Source: Mesorhizobium sp. Root102 (GTDB lineage: Bacteria > Pseudomonadota > Alphaproteobacteria > Rhizobiales > Rhizobiaceae). From it: DNA of 64,000 bases. Shown piece after piece: positions 43,204-52,607 of this stretch; the stretch's first letter is position 1, and each line of letters opens with the position of its first letter. The notes under the pieces are model-generated. The model searched no databases, had not been told where the DNA came from, and saw only the letters and a program-made list of their open reading frames with translations. The DNA lies in assembly GCF_001425625.1 (NCBI RefSeq), contig NZ_LMCP01000045.1, forward strand, positions 854 to 64,853. Reading direction: 5' to 3'. A program made the translations under genes and the position numbers.

Positions 43204-43872
43204 ATGAAAAAGCTGGGACGTTTTCTTGGCCTGCTGTTGATCGTCGTTGCGCTCGCTGCGACGATGGGCGCTCTCGTGCCGCGGCCGCTGTGGCGGTCGG
43301 CCGCCGCCACGCCCGCCGCGGCGCGCCACATCCTGGTGCTGAAGAACCCGATCCACACGGACATCGCCATTCCGGTCGACGATGCCGTGCGCCAGCGCTT
43401 CCGCTTCCTGGTCGACGCCGGCATACCAGCCGACAGTCCGGAGGTGCGCTACATCGTCTTCGGCTGGGGCGGCCGCGCTTTCTACCTGGAGACGCCGACA
43501 TGGTCTGAGTTGAAGGCGGTGCCGGTGATGAAGGCGCTGACCATCGATGCTTCGGTCATGCATGTCGATGTCGCCGGTGATATCGCAGAATCGCGCCCGG
43601 ACGTCGCGGGTTTCGACATCGGCGAGGAGCATTTTACGGCGCTGCTCGATTTTATCGATGCGAGTTTCCAGCAGGGGCCGAAGGGTCCGATCCTTGTTCC
43701 GGATGCGGCCTATTCCAGGTTCGACGGCTTCTACGAAGCCAAGGGCCATTTCAACGCGCTGGTCGGCTGCAACATCTGGACGGCGGCCGCCTTGCGCACC
43801 GCCGGCCTGCGCACCGGCTGGTGGAACCCGCTGCCTGTATCGCTTGGCCTGTCGATGCGGCTGTATAACTAG
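43204..43872 (+). CDS. DUF2459 (TIGR02117) family protein
   Basis: A 222-residue protein from the ATG at 43204. An N-terminal hydrophobic segment (residues 5-24) anchors or exports it. The rest matches DUF2459: NPIHTDIAIPVDDAVRQRF, YIVFGWGGRAFYLETPTWSE, and NALVGCNIWTAAALRTAGLR with a conserved Cys that is the likely nucleophile of a papain-like (NlpC-related) fold. Function is not established; a periplasmic envelope role is likely. It lies just downstream of the aap terminator and has its own start region. Confidence 0.82.
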   Translation: MKKLGRFLGLLLIVVALAATMGALVPRPLWRSAAATPAAARHILVLKNPIHTDIAIPVDDAVRQRFRFLVDAGIPADSPEVRYIVFGWGGRAFYLETPTWSELKAVPVMKALTIDASVMHVDVAGDIAESRPDVAGFDIGEEHFTALLDFIDASFQQGPKGPILVPDAAYSRFDGFYEAKGHFNALVGCNIWTAAALRTAGLRTGWWNPLPVSLGLSMRLYN

Positions 43873-43900
43873 CCGTGTTCAATGTGCTGGTATTCAAGCT

Positions 43901-45142
43901 TCAGCGTCGGATGATTTTCTGCGGCTGCCAGCCATAAAGCCAATCCAGATCGGCGGCGAGCCTGTCCGACGAACGCATTCTCAGGAACAGATTGCGCGCG
44001 ATAGCCACTGGGCCTGTGGCATGCCAGGCAAGGCGGTTGACGGCGCCGCGACGCGCGACCCTGGCGACGCGCGGCCGCCGCAGGTTCTCCCAGATTTGAA
44101 GACTTTGTGCCGGATCGGCGGGGAAGTCGGCGATGATATCGGCAAGCATCGCCGCATCCTCGATCGCCATGGCCGCACCTTGCGCCGCGAACGGGGTCAT
44201 CGCATGCGCGGCGTCGCCGATCAGCGCGATGCCGTCCGGCCTCGTCCAAGGCTGGTTCTGTTCGACAGTATGAAGCGGCCAGGTCAGCCACGCACCAACC
44301 ATTTCCACCAGTTCTGTAAGACCAGGCGCGGTGCCGCGCATTGCGCTGGCGAGGATCCCGGGATCGGCATGGCCGGACCAGCCCTCGGCAATACGCTCGC
44401 CTCTGGTGAAGGCGACGAGGTTGAAGGCGTCGCCCTTGCTGACGGGGTAGGCCACCATATGGAAGCCCGGATACAGGAAGGTGGTGACGCAGTCCGGAGT
44501 GCCGATCGCCGCGAAAGCCTGCCCTGCGGCACTCTGCGCGGCAATGGTCGCGCGCCAAGCCAGTTCGCCGGAAAACCGGCTTCTTGGCGAGGTCGCCCTT
44601 TTGGCCGAATCGACAAGGGCGCGCACTGACGACCAGACGCCATCGGCGCCAACCAGCAGGAAGCCCTCGGCCGCGATGGTCTTGCCGTCGAACTCCGCCG
44701 TCGCGGTGATGCCATGCGTGCCGGTGGCAACGCTGCCGATACGGACGCCGGTGGTGAGACGGATATCCGGCATCTCGGCGACGCGCGCGGTCAGTGCGCT
44801 CTGCAGATCGGCCCTGTGAGCGACGAGATAGGGCGCTTGCCAGCGTGTTTCAGCGGCTTGTCCCAGCGGCACCCGCGCCAGTTCGCGCAACGTCGCTGCG
44901 TCCTTCAAGACCACCGCTTCCGGCCGCACCGCTGCCGGCAGCAGCCGGTCGAGCACGCCAAGCTGGCGAAGGATGCGTGTCGCGTTAGGAGAAAGCTGGA
45001 GGCCAGCACCGGCTGCTTCCAGACGCCGCGCCTGTTCGAACACCCGTACCGAGTAGCCGCGTTCGGCGAACGCAAGGGCTGCGGTCAGCCCGGCGACGCC
45101 CGCCCCGGCGATGACGACTTGCCGGGAACGCGTGTCATTCAT
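43901..45142 (-). CDS. FAD-dependent monooxygenase (salicylate hydroxylase-like)
   Basis: A 413-residue class A flavoprotein. The FAD dinucleotide-binding motif is VVIAGAGVAGLTAALAFAER at the N-terminus. The DG motif is LVGADGVWSSVR, and the second FAD-binding block is ALIGDAAHAMTPFAAQGAAM. The sequence is of the salicylate 1-hydroxylase/UbiH-like type, which hydroxylates aromatic rings with NAD(P)H. The gene starts 15 bases after a small CHCC zinc-finger gene on the same strand, so they are co-transcribed. The substrate is not evident. Confidence 0.88.
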   Translation of the reverse strand: MNDTRSRQVVIAGAGVAGLTAALAFAERGYSVRVFEQARRLEAAGAGLQLSPNATRILRQLGVLDRLLPAAVRPEAVVLKDAATLRELARVPLGQAAETRWQAPYLVAHRADLQSALTARVAEMPDIRLTTGVRIGSVATGTHGITATAEFDGKTIAAEGFLLVGADGVWSSVRALVDSAKRATSPRSRFSGELAWRATIAAQSAAGQAFAAIGTPDCVTTFLYPGFHMVAYPVSKGDAFNLVAFTRGERIAEGWSGHADPGILASAMRGTAPGLTELVEMVGAWLTWPLHTVEQNQPWTRPDGIALIGDAAHAMTPFAAQGAAMAIEDAAMLADIIADFPADPAQSLQIWENLRRPRVARVARRGAVNRLAWHATGPVAIARNLFLRMRSSDRLAADLDWLYGWQPQKIIRR

Positions 45143-45157
45143 CGGGCTTGTCGCGAC

Positions 45158-45403
45158 TCAGGCGGCCTGGTCGATATAGATGCAGCCGGCCGGCAGCGTT
45201 TCCGTCGCCTTCAGCTTTGGCGAATAGCGGTAAAGCGTCGAGCAATAGGGGCAGACTTTTTCATCGTCGCTACCCATGTCGAGAAACACATGCGGGTGGT
45301 CGAAAGGCGGATTGGCACCAGTGCACATGAATTCCTTGACGCCGATGTCGATTGCCGGGTGGCCCGCATCGTTCTGAAAATGGGGAATGGAACCGCCTGC
45401 CAT
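45158..45403 (-). CDS. CHCC zinc-finger domain protein
   Basis: An 81-residue protein of the zf-CHCC family: KEFMCTGANPPFDHPHVFLD, then DEKVCPYCSTLYRYSP, giving Cys, His, Cys and Cys ligands. The same domain is found in a mitochondrial complex I subunit, and bacterial members occur widely in Alphaproteobacteria, so a role in respiratory-complex assembly is possible but unproven. It is upstream of, and in one unit with, the FAD monooxygenase. Confidence 0.87.
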   Translation of the reverse strand: MAGGSIPHFQNDAGHPAIDIGVKEFMCTGANPPFDHPHVFLDMGSDDEKVCPYCSTLYRYSPKLKATETLPAGCIYIDQAA

Positions 45404-45547
45404 CGTCGTCTCCTTAACGCAGTCTCCTCTGCATCTGGATCATAACAGGCCTCTTTGCAAGATCGATGAAATCAAACTGTCGCAAAAGCCTGTCAGAGGA
45501 TAAGTTAAGCCGGTTAACCGGCTGACGGTGTGGGAAGAGCAGGAACC

Positions 45548-47749
45548 ATGAACGAACTGAAGCCGGTCCAGAGCGAATTCGTGAACGTCGAGGTGGCTCG
45601 TCCGGAGGGCGGCAACCCGGATCGCTTCGTCAACCGGGAGTTTTCCTGGCTGCAGTTCAACCGGCGCGTTCTCGAGGAATCGCTGAACCTCAATCATCCG
45701 CTGCTGGAGCGCGTCCGTTTCCTGTCGATCTCGGCCGCCAATCTCGACGAATTCTTCATGGTCCGCGTCGCCGGCCTCGCCGGCCAGGTGCGCGAGGGCA
45801 TCACGCTGAAGAGCCCTGACGGCCGCACCCCCGAACAGCAGCTCGAACAGCTGCTGCGTGAGGTCGAGCGGCTGCAGGAAGACCAGCAGAAGAGCCTTTC
45901 GGCGCTCACCGTGCTGCTCAACAAGGAAGGCATCGAGAGCATCACCCGCGATGCGCTGACCAAGGAGGAAAAGGTCTGGCTGGAAGACCATTTCCAGGGG
46001 CAGGTGTTCCCGGTGCTCACCCCGCTGTCGATCGACCCGGCGCATCCGTTCCCGTTCATTCCCAATCTCGGCTTCTCGATGGCGCTGCAACTGCGCCACC
46101 GCAAGAACGGCGAAGAGATGAGCGCGCTGCTGCGTCTGCCGGTTGCGCTGAAGCGCTTCATCCGCCTGCCGGACCGCAAGCATCATGTCCGCTTCATCCC
46201 GCTGGAAGAGGCTGTCGGCCTGTACATCGGCAAGCTGTTTCCCGGCTACGAGGTCAAGGGCTCCGGCACGTTCCGCATCATTCGTGACAGCGATATCGAG
46301 GTCGAGGAGGAGTCCGAGGATCTGGTGCGTCTGTTCGAAACGGCGCTGAAGCGGCGGCGGCGCGGGTCGGTGATCCGCATCGAATTCGACAGACTGATGC
46401 CTTCCGAATTGCGCGACTTCGTGGCAGGCGAGCTTGGAGTGTCGTCGAGCCGCATCAGCGTCCTGACCGGACCGCTGGCGCTCAGCCAGATCTCCGAGAT
46501 CGTCGCCGTCCCACGTGACGATCTGAAATTCACGCCCTACAATCCGCGTTTTCCCGAGCGCATCCGCGAGCATGGCGGCGACTGTTTCGCCGCCATCCGC
46601 GAGAAGGACATCGTCGTCCATCACCCCTACGAATCCTTCGACGTCGTCGTGCAGTTCCTGCGCCAGGCGATGGCCGACCCGGAAGTGGTGGCAATCAAGC
46701 AGACGCTTTACCGCACCTCCAATGACAGCCCGATCGTGCGCGCGCTGGTCGACGCGGCCGAGGCCGGCAAGTCGGTGACAGCGCTGGTCGAGCTCAAGGC
46801 GCGCTTCGACGAAGAAGCCAATATCCGCTGGGCGCGCGATCTGGAGCGTGCCGGCGTGCAGGTCGTGTTCGGCTTCCTCGAACTGAAAACGCATGCGAAA
46901 ATGTCGCTGGTGGTGCGGCGCGAGGACGGCAAGCTGCGCAACTATGTGCATCTTGGCACCGGCAACTACCATCCGGTCACAGCGCGCATCTATACCGACC
47001 TGTCCTTCTTCACCACCGATCCGACGATCGCCCGCGATGTCGCCCAGCTCTTCAATTTCATCACCGGCTACGCCGAGCCGACGGATGAAATGCGGTTGGC
47101 GATCTCGCCGTTCACGCTGAGAAGCCGTATCCTGAAGCACATTGCGGACGAGATCGCCTATGCGGTGGAGGGGAAACCGGCGCGCATCTGGATGAAGATG
47201 AACGCGCTCGTCGATCCGATCATCATCGACGCGCTCTATGATGCCAGCCGAGCCGGCGTCGAGATCGACCTTGTCGTGCGCGGCATCTGCTGCTTGCGGC
47301 CACAGGTTCCAGGCCTGTCGGAAAACATCCGTGTAAAATCCATTGTCGGCCGTTTTCTCGAGCACAGCCGCATCTATTGCTTCGGCAACGGTCACGGCCT
47401 GCCGTCGGACGAGGCTATCGTCTACATCTCTTCGGCCGATCTCATGCCGCGCAATCTCGACCGCCGCGTCGAGACCATGGTGCCGATCACCAATCCAACT
47501 GTGCATGAACAGATCCTTGGCCAGATCATGCTGGGCAACATCATGGACAATCAGCAAAGTTTCGACGTATTGGCTGATGGAACCTCCCGGCGCGTGGTGC
47601 TGGAGGAGGGCGAGGAACCGTTCAACGCGCAGGAATATTTCATGACCAATCCGAGCCTGTCGGGACGGGGTGACGCGCTGAAGTCGCATGCGCCCAAGCG
47701 CATTGCGCAGTTCAAGCGTCGCAAGAAGAACGCCGCAGCGTCCGGCTGA
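45548..47749 (+). CDS. ppk: Polyphosphate kinase 1
   Basis: A 733-residue PPK1, close to the family's usual length. N-terminal domain: NREFSWLQFNRRVLEES. The catalytic C-terminal domains carry the two active-site histidines in FLELKTHAKMSLVVRRE and LGTGNYHPVTARIYTDLSFF. It polymerises the gamma-phosphate of ATP into polyphosphate at the membrane. It overlaps ppx by one base (TGATG), so synthesis and degradation enzymes are co-translated. I used the ATG at 45548 with AGGA before it. Confidence 0.96.
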   Translation: MNELKPVQSEFVNVEVARPEGGNPDRFVNREFSWLQFNRRVLEESLNLNHPLLERVRFLSISAANLDEFFMVRVAGLAGQVREGITLKSPDGRTPEQQLEQLLREVERLQEDQQKSLSALTVLLNKEGIESITRDALTKEEKVWLEDHFQGQVFPVLTPLSIDPAHPFPFIPNLGFSMALQLRHRKNGEEMSALLRLPVALKRFIRLPDRKHHVRFIPLEEAVGLYIGKLFPGYEVKGSGTFRIIRDSDIEVEEESEDLVRLFETALKRRRRGSVIRIEFDRLMPSELRDFVAGELGVSSSRISVLTGPLALSQISEIVAVPRDDLKFTPYNPRFPERIREHGGDCFAAIREKDIVVHHPYESFDVVVQFLRQAMADPEVVAIKQTLYRTSNDSPIVRALVDAAEAGKSVTALVELKARFDEEANIRWARDLERAGVQVVFGFLELKTHAKMSLVVRREDGKLRNYVHLGTGNYHPVTARIYTDLSFFTTDPTIARDVAQLFNFITGYAEPTDEMRLAISPFTLRSRILKHIADEIAYAVEGKPARIWMKMNALVDPIIIDALYDASRAGVEIDLVVRGICCLRPQVPGLSENIRVKSIVGRFLEHSRIYCFGNGHGLPSDEAIVYISSADLMPRNLDRRVETMVPITNPTVHEQILGQIMLGNIMDNQQSFDVLADGTSRRVVLEEGEEPFNAQEYFMTNPSLSGRGDALKSHAPKRIAQFKRRKKNAAASG

Positions 47750-49284
47750 TGCTGTCTTATTCCCAGGGCCGGCTGCAGGACCGCCGACCGCTGTCCATCA
47801 TCGACATCGGATCGAACTCGATCCGTCTCGTCGTCTATGAGGGGCTGGCGCGCTCGCCGACCATGCTGTTCAATGAAAAGATGCTGGCCGGTCTCGGCCG
47901 TGGCATTGTTTCGACAGGCAAGCTCGATCCCGAGGCGGTGACCCGCTCGATGGAAGAGTTCCGCCGCTTTCGCGCGCTCTCCGACCAAGCCGGCGCCGAG
48001 CATATGTATGTGCTGGCGACCGCCGCCGCCCGCGAGGCGGTCAACGGTCCCGATTTCATCCACCGCGCCGAGGACGTGCTGAAGACGGAGATCCGTGTCA
48101 TCAGCGGCCGTCAGGAAGCCTATTATTCGGCGCTCGGCGTCATTTCCGGCTTTCACCCGGCCGATGGCATCGCCGGCGATCTGGGCGGCGGCAGCCTCGA
48201 GCTGGTCGACGTCAACGGCGAAGCGATCGGTGACGGCATAACGCTGCCGCTGGGTGGCCTGCGCCTGCAGGACATGGCGAAAAACTCGCTGACCCAGGCA
48301 GCCAAGATCACGCGCGACGAACTGGCGAAGGCGAAGCTGTTGAAGGGCGGGCAGGGCAGGCCCTTCTATGCCGTCGGCGGCACCTGGCGAAATCTCGCCC
48401 GGCTGCACATGGAAATGACCAACTATCCGCTCGGCGTCATGCACCATTACGAGATATCGGCTGAAAGCGCGGCGAACTTCCTCAAGCAGGTGGCCAAAGC
48501 GGAGATCGAGAAGGTCAAGGGGATCGAAGGCGTTTCCAAGAACCGCCGTTCGCTGCTGCCTTATGGCGCTATCGTGCTGCAGGAGATCATGGCGGCGATG
48601 CAGCCGTCGAAGATCATCGTTTCGGCGCTCGGCGTGCGCGAAGGCTTCCTCTATTCGCTGCTCGACGCGGCCGAGCAGAAGGCCGATCCGCTGATTTCGG
48701 CCTCGGAAGAACTCGCACGCCTGCGCTCACGCTCCGTCACCCATGCGCATGAACTTGTCGACTGGACCGCCAGGACCTTTGCCGCCTTCGGCATCGACGA
48801 GACCGAGGACGAGGCGCGCTACCGCCATGCGGCCGCGTTGCTGGCCGACATCGGCTGGCGCGCGCACCCCGAATATCGCGGCAAGCAATCGCTCAACATC
48901 ATCGCGCACGCATCCTTCTTCGGCGTCGACCATCCCGGCCGCGCCTTTCTGGCGCTGGCCAACGCCTATCGTCACGACGGCATCTTCAACGAAGCCATCG
49001 CACCCGAGATCAAGGCGCTGGCGACGCCACGCTATCTGGAGCGGGCACGGGTGCTGGCGGCGATGATGCGCGTCGTCTACCTGCTGACGGCGTCGATGCC
49101 CGGCATCATGCCCAGGCTGAAATGGGAACAGCGCGGCAATGGCGTGCTGGCGCTGGTCTTGCCGGCATCGCTGGCCGATCTCTATGGCGAACGGCCGGCC
49201 GGGCGCCTGGCGCAACTGGCTAGGATAACCAACCGCCGGCTGGTGCTGGCCGTCGAGGGCGGCCCGAGCGTGTCGGTGAAATAG
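47749..49284 (+). CDS. ppx: Exopolyphosphatase (Ppx/GppA family)
   Basis: A 511-residue enzyme of the ASKHA fold: SIIDIGSNSIRLVVYEGLAR (phosphate 1 loop), ATAAAREAVNGPDFIHRAED, and GDLGGGSLELVDVNG (phosphate 2 loop). A C-terminal HD-like helical domain follows from about residue 310. It removes terminal phosphate from polyphosphate and possibly the 5' phosphate of pppGpp. It is translationally coupled to ppk. The last five codons plus stop (SVSVK, TAG) are repeated twice more directly downstream, in frame. Confidence 0.95.
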   Translation: MLSYSQGRLQDRRPLSIIDIGSNSIRLVVYEGLARSPTMLFNEKMLAGLGRGIVSTGKLDPEAVTRSMEEFRRFRALSDQAGAEHMYVLATAAAREAVNGPDFIHRAEDVLKTEIRVISGRQEAYYSALGVISGFHPADGIAGDLGGGSLELVDVNGEAIGDGITLPLGGLRLQDMAKNSLTQAAKITRDELAKAKLLKGGQGRPFYAVGGTWRNLARLHMEMTNYPLGVMHHYEISAESAANFLKQVAKAEIEKVKGIEGVSKNRRSLLPYGAIVLQEIMAAMQPSKIIVSALGVREGFLYSLLDAAEQKADPLISASEELARLRSRSVTHAHELVDWTARTFAAFGIDETEDEARYRHAAALLADIGWRAHPEYRGKQSLNIIAHASFFGVDHPGRAFLALANAYRHDGIFNEAIAPEIKALATPRYLERARVLAAMMRVVYLLTASMPGIMPRLKWEQRGNGVLALVLPASLADLYGERPAGRLAQLARITNRRLVLAVEGGPSVSVK

Positions 49285-49320
49285 GGCGTCTCGGTCAAAT
49301 AAAGCGTGTCGGTGAAGTAG
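49267..49320 (+). repeat. Triple tandem 18-base repeat of the ppx C-terminal codons and stop
   Basis: AGCGTGTCGGTGAAATAG (49267-49284), GGCGTCTCGGTCAAATAA (49285-49302) and AGCGTGTCGGTGAAGTAG (49303-49320). Each unit reads S/G-V-S-V-K-stop in the ppx frame. Differences are mostly synonymous, and the stop codon itself varies (TAG, TAA, TAG). Confidence 0.9.
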
Positions 49321-49323
49321 GCC

Positions 49324-49728
49324 TTACGCCAAACCACGCCCGTCGACCGACCATGCGCCGGCACCGGCCATCGCCAATGCCAGGAAGCCGCCCGATATGG
49401 CGATGTCCTTCATCAGCATCTGCTGGTGCAGGAAGGCGAGCATCGCGTCGCCGCCACCTTGGCCGTAATGGCCGATGAAACCGGCGGCGATGCAGAAGGC
49501 GGCAAGCAGCAGCCCTGTGATCCGGGTCTGGAAACCGACCAGGATGAGCAGCCCGGCGATCAGTTCGAACAGTCCCGTGCCCCAGGCGGCAAGCGTCGGC
49601 AGCGGCAGGCCGAGGCCGGCGAAATAGCCTGTGGTGCCGGCAATATCGCTCAACGCTTGGAAACCGGAGGGCACGAACAGGGCGGCGAGCAGCAGCCGGG
49701 AAAGCAGGAGCAGCACGTTGCGGGGCAT
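49324..49728 (-). CDS. DoxX family membrane protein
   Basis: A 134-residue protein with four membrane segments: MPRNVLLLLSRLLLAALFVP, then GLPLPTLAAWGTGLFELIAG and LLILVGFQTRITGLLLAAFC, the DoxX pattern. The ATG at 49728 has an ideal GGAGG 8 bases upstream; the frame continues further but without a start as good. DoxX proteins are linked to quinone or thiosulfate oxidation and redox stress in some bacteria. It ends four bases past the ppx repeat on the opposite strand and is paralogous to the next gene. Confidence 0.9.
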   Translation of the reverse strand: MPRNVLLLLSRLLLAALFVPSGFQALSDIAGTTGYFAGLGLPLPTLAAWGTGLFELIAGLLILVGFQTRITGLLLAAFCIAAGFIGHYGQGGGDAMLAFLHQQMLMKDIAISGGFLALAMAGAGAWSVDGRGLA

Positions 49729-49817
49729 GCGTTCACCTCCGTTGTCGGCCGCGGGTGGCCTCGTCCCCGATCCTAGCAGAAATTCCGGCTGATCGGCGGG
49801 CATACACGGACAACGAA

Positions 49818-49847
49818 AAAGCGGCGCGGAAAATTCCGCACCGCTTT
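49818..49847 (-). terminator. Terminator of the second DoxX gene
   Basis: AAAGCGG (49818-49824) and CCGCTTT (49841-49847) with an inner CGGAA/TTCCG pair. On the minus strand the stem ends in a run of five T. It lies 24 bases after the stop of the DoxX gene at 49872. Confidence 0.75.
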
Positions 49848-49871
49848 CATCTCAAGTCTGGGGAGGGAAAC

Positions 49872-50294
49872 TTAGCCGCGCTTGGCGTCGACCGAGTAGG
49901 CGCCGGCGCCGAGCACTGCCAAGAGTAGGAAGCCACCGGTGAGGCCGAGATTCTTCTGCAGCATCAGAAGCTGCATCTGGTCGGCGAAGTTGAGGTGCGC
50001 GACAGCCGTGGCGCCCAGCGTGAAGATTGCGAGCGCGATCGCCACAAGGCGGGTCTGGAAGCCGACGAATATGGCGAGGCCGCCGAAGAATTCGAGCAGG
50101 CCCGAACCGACCGCGGCGACCGTCGGCAGCGGCAGGCCGATGCTGCCGAACCACTGCGCGGTGGCGGAAATCGCTGTTAGCTTGGCAAAGCCCGACAGGA
50201 TGAACAGGATCGACAACAGGATGCGGCCGACGAGGATCACGGTTGATGCATTGGATGTCGTGCCGGTGCTGGCGACGGAAGTGTTGGTGGACAT
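49872..50294 (-). CDS. DoxX family membrane protein (paralogue)
   Basis: A 140-residue protein with four membrane segments and the same blocks as the previous gene: GRILLSILFILSGFAKLTAI, GLPLPTVAAVGSGLLEFFGG and LAIFVGFQTRLVAIALAIFT. A Ser/Thr-rich N-terminus (residues 1-20) precedes the first segment. I chose the ATG at 50294 with GGAG before it. The two DoxX genes are likely a tandem duplication, separated by a terminator. Confidence 0.9.
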   Translation of the reverse strand: MSTNTSVASTGTTSNASTVILVGRILLSILFILSGFAKLTAISATAQWFGSIGLPLPTVAAVGSGLLEFFGGLAIFVGFQTRLVAIALAIFTLGATAVAHLNFADQMQLLMLQKNLGLTGGFLLLAVLGAGAYSVDAKRG

Positions 50295-50468
50295 GGCTGG
50301 TCTCCGAATGGGTTGAATGGCCATCAGATAGACGATATCGACTGTTCACCAAAGCTTCCGATCTGGCAACACATTGTTCACGGATAGTGCATTTCCGTCG
50401 GACAAACCGTGCAAAATTCGGGTCGGGTCAGGTCGCGACGGGAGTAAATTCTCCTGTCGCGAGATGTC

Positions 50469-51866
50469 TTACCCCGGATGCGTCATATCCTCCGGCCGCA
50501 CCAGCCGGTCATAATCGGCTTCGCTGATCAGCCCGGTGGCGAGCGCTTCCTCGCGCAGCGTGGTGCCGTTCTTGTGCGCGGACTTGGCGATCTTGGCGGC
50601 ATTGTCGTAGCCGATGGTCGGCGCCAGCGCCGTCACCAGCATCAGTGAGCGGTCGAGTGCCGCCTTGATGTTGTCTTCCCGCGCCTCGATGCCGACGACG
50701 CAATTGTCGGTGAAGGAGACCGAGGCGTCGGAGAGCAGTTGCACCGACTGCAGGAAGTTGTAAGCCATCAGCGGGTTGTAGACGTTGAGCTCGAAATGGC
50801 CCTGGCTGCCGGCGAAGGTGAGGGCAGCATTGTTGCCGAACACCTGCACGCAGACCTGGGTCATCGCCTCGCACTGGGTCGGGTTGACCTTGCCCGGCAT
50901 GATCGACGAGCCCGGCTCGTTTTCCGGCAGCGACAGTTCGCCGAGGCCCGAACGCGGGCCGGAACCGAGGAAGCGGATGTCGTTGGCGATCTTGAACAGT
51001 GCGGCGGCCGCCGCGTTGATGGCGCCGTGCGAAAACACCATGGAATCATGGGCTGCCAGCGCCTCGAACTTGTTCGGCGCCGTGACGAAGGCGATGCCGG
51101 TGATGGCGGCGATGCGATCCGCCACCCGTTCGGCAAAGCCGACCGGCGCGTTGAGGCCGGTGCCGACGGCGGTGCCGCCCTGCGCCAGTTCCTGCAGGCC
51201 GGGCAGCGTCAGCGCGATGCGCTTGATAGATGAGGCGACCTGCGCGGCATAGCCCGAAAATTCCTGGCCAAGCGTGAGGGGGGTGGCATCCTGCGTGTGC
51301 GTGCGGCCGATCTTGATGATGTGATTGAAGGCCCGGCTCTTGGCGTCCAGCGCCTTGTGCAGGTGCTTCAGCGCTGGCAAGAGATCGTGCACGATGCGCT
51401 CGGCGCAGGCGATGTGCATGGCCGTCGGATAGGTATCGTTCGACGACTGGCTCATATTGACGTGGTCGTTGGGATGCACCGGCTTCTTGGAACCCATGAC
51501 GCCGCCCAGCATCTCGATCGCCCGGTTGGAGATCACCTCATTGGCGTTCATGTTGGACTGCGTGCCCGAGCCGGTCTGCCAGACCACCAGCGGGAAATGG
51601 TCGTTGAGCTTGCCGTCGATGACCTCTTGCGCCGCCTCGACAATCGTCTTGCCGATCGCCGGGTCGAGCCGCTTCAATTCCATGTTCGCTTCGGCCGCCG
51701 CGCGCTTGACGATGCCCAGCGCGCGCACGATCGATGCCGGCTGCTTCTCCCAGCCGATTTTGAAATTGCCAAGGGAACGCTGCGCCTGCGCGCCCCAATA
51801 GCGATCGGCGGCGACTTCGATCGGGCCGAACGTGTCGGTTTCGGTTCTGGTCTTTGCAGCGGTCAC
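50469..51866 (-). CDS. fumC: Fumarate hydratase, class II
   Basis: A 465-residue enzyme of the fumarase/aspartase superfamily, interconverting fumarate and malate in the citric acid cycle. It starts at GTG 51866 (TAAKTRTETDTFGPIEVAAD), with GGAGAG before it; that length agrees with FumC. The family signature GSSIMPGKVNPTQCEAM is intact, and VHPNDHVNMSQSSNDTYPTA and GRTHTQDATPLTLGQ supply active-site residues. It stands alone. Confidence 0.95.
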   Translation of the reverse strand: MTAAKTRTETDTFGPIEVAADRYWGAQAQRSLGNFKIGWEKQPASIVRALGIVKRAAAEANMELKRLDPAIGKTIVEAAQEVIDGKLNDHFPLVVWQTGSGTQSNMNANEVISNRAIEMLGGVMGSKKPVHPNDHVNMSQSSNDTYPTAMHIACAERIVHDLLPALKHLHKALDAKSRAFNHIIKIGRTHTQDATPLTLGQEFSGYAAQVASSIKRIALTLPGLQELAQGGTAVGTGLNAPVGFAERVADRIAAITGIAFVTAPNKFEALAAHDSMVFSHGAINAAAAALFKIANDIRFLGSGPRSGLGELSLPENEPGSSIMPGKVNPTQCEAMTQVCVQVFGNNAALTFAGSQGHFELNVYNPLMAYNFLQSVQLLSDASVSFTDNCVVGIEAREDNIKAALDRSLMLVTALAPTIGYDNAAKIAKSAHKNGTTLREEALATGLISEADYDRLVRPEDMTHPG

Positions 51867-52022
51867 GGGTCTCTCCTTGTCGAAGTCGGCAACGGCGTAT
51901 CGCGTTGCACAAACGGCTTCAAGCAGAGAATGCGGGCGGCAAGGATGCAAATCGGTTGAAGGCGCGGCGCTTCTCTCCTTCTCCCACAAGGGAAGAAGGA
52001 AGGGCTGCGCAGTTTCGGCCTC

Positions 52023-52502
52023 TCACCCCAGCGGCGGGCCGACAATGTCGATGCCGTTCTTTGCACAGAGCTGCACCAGTGCCGCGATGATTTCCGGTGT
52101 CGGTTCCATCTGCGGCGGCAGTTCGGGCTGCTCGGCGGGACGGCTCGCCTGACGCAGCATCGTCTCAAAATCCGAACCTCGCGTGACGGTGAGGGTGCGC
52201 GCACCTTGCGGGGATTCGACCCGGTAGGTGTGCGGCAGGCCTTTCGGCGCGATGATGGTTTCGCCGGCGTCCGCAATGCGTTCGTAGCCGTCGATCTGAA
52301 AGCGCAATCTCCCCTCCAGTATGTGAAACACTTCGTCTTCCCTGCGATGCACATGCAGCGGCGGAGAGTCGCCATAGGGCATGCGATGCTCGACGACGCA
52401 GGTACCGTCCTCTCCTGCCGCCGACGAGACGTGGATCGCGACGAGCGTGTTGTTGAACCAGAAGAGTTCCTTGCCTGTGATCGTGCCGGGGGTCATTGTC
52501 AT
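52023..52502 (-). CDS. Cupin domain protein
   Basis: A 159-residue single cupin. The metal site is in DSPPLHVHRREDEVFHILEG (His, His, Glu) followed by the second block ETIIAPKGLPHTYRVES. Cupins of this length include dioxygenases, isomerases and sugar- or quercetin-binding proteins; I cannot narrow it. The frame extends upstream without sense; the ATG at 52502 has AAGGA before it. It is divergent from the LysR gene at 52608, which is the natural candidate for its regulator. Confidence 0.85.
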   Translation of the reverse strand: MTMTPGTITGKELFWFNNTLVAIHVSSAAGEDGTCVVEHRMPYGDSPPLHVHRREDEVFHILEGRLRFQIDGYERIADAGETIIAPKGLPHTYRVESPQGARTLTVTRGSDFETMLRQASRPAEQPELPPQMEPTPEIIAALVQLCAKNGIDIVGPPLG

Positions 52503-52607
52503 GGCTGTCTGATCCTTCTGTTGCCTGTGCCTGCTTCGCCTATGACGACCTAGCCAGGGATATGCCGACAACGGAAATCGAATGATCGTATGGGGCGAAT
52601 TGATGCG

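Noticed and set aside
45440..47689. 749-residue open frame antisense to ppk
   Set aside because: It mirrors a well-supported gene in a GC-rich genome; its translation is Arg/Asp/His-rich without any family pattern and has no ribosome site.
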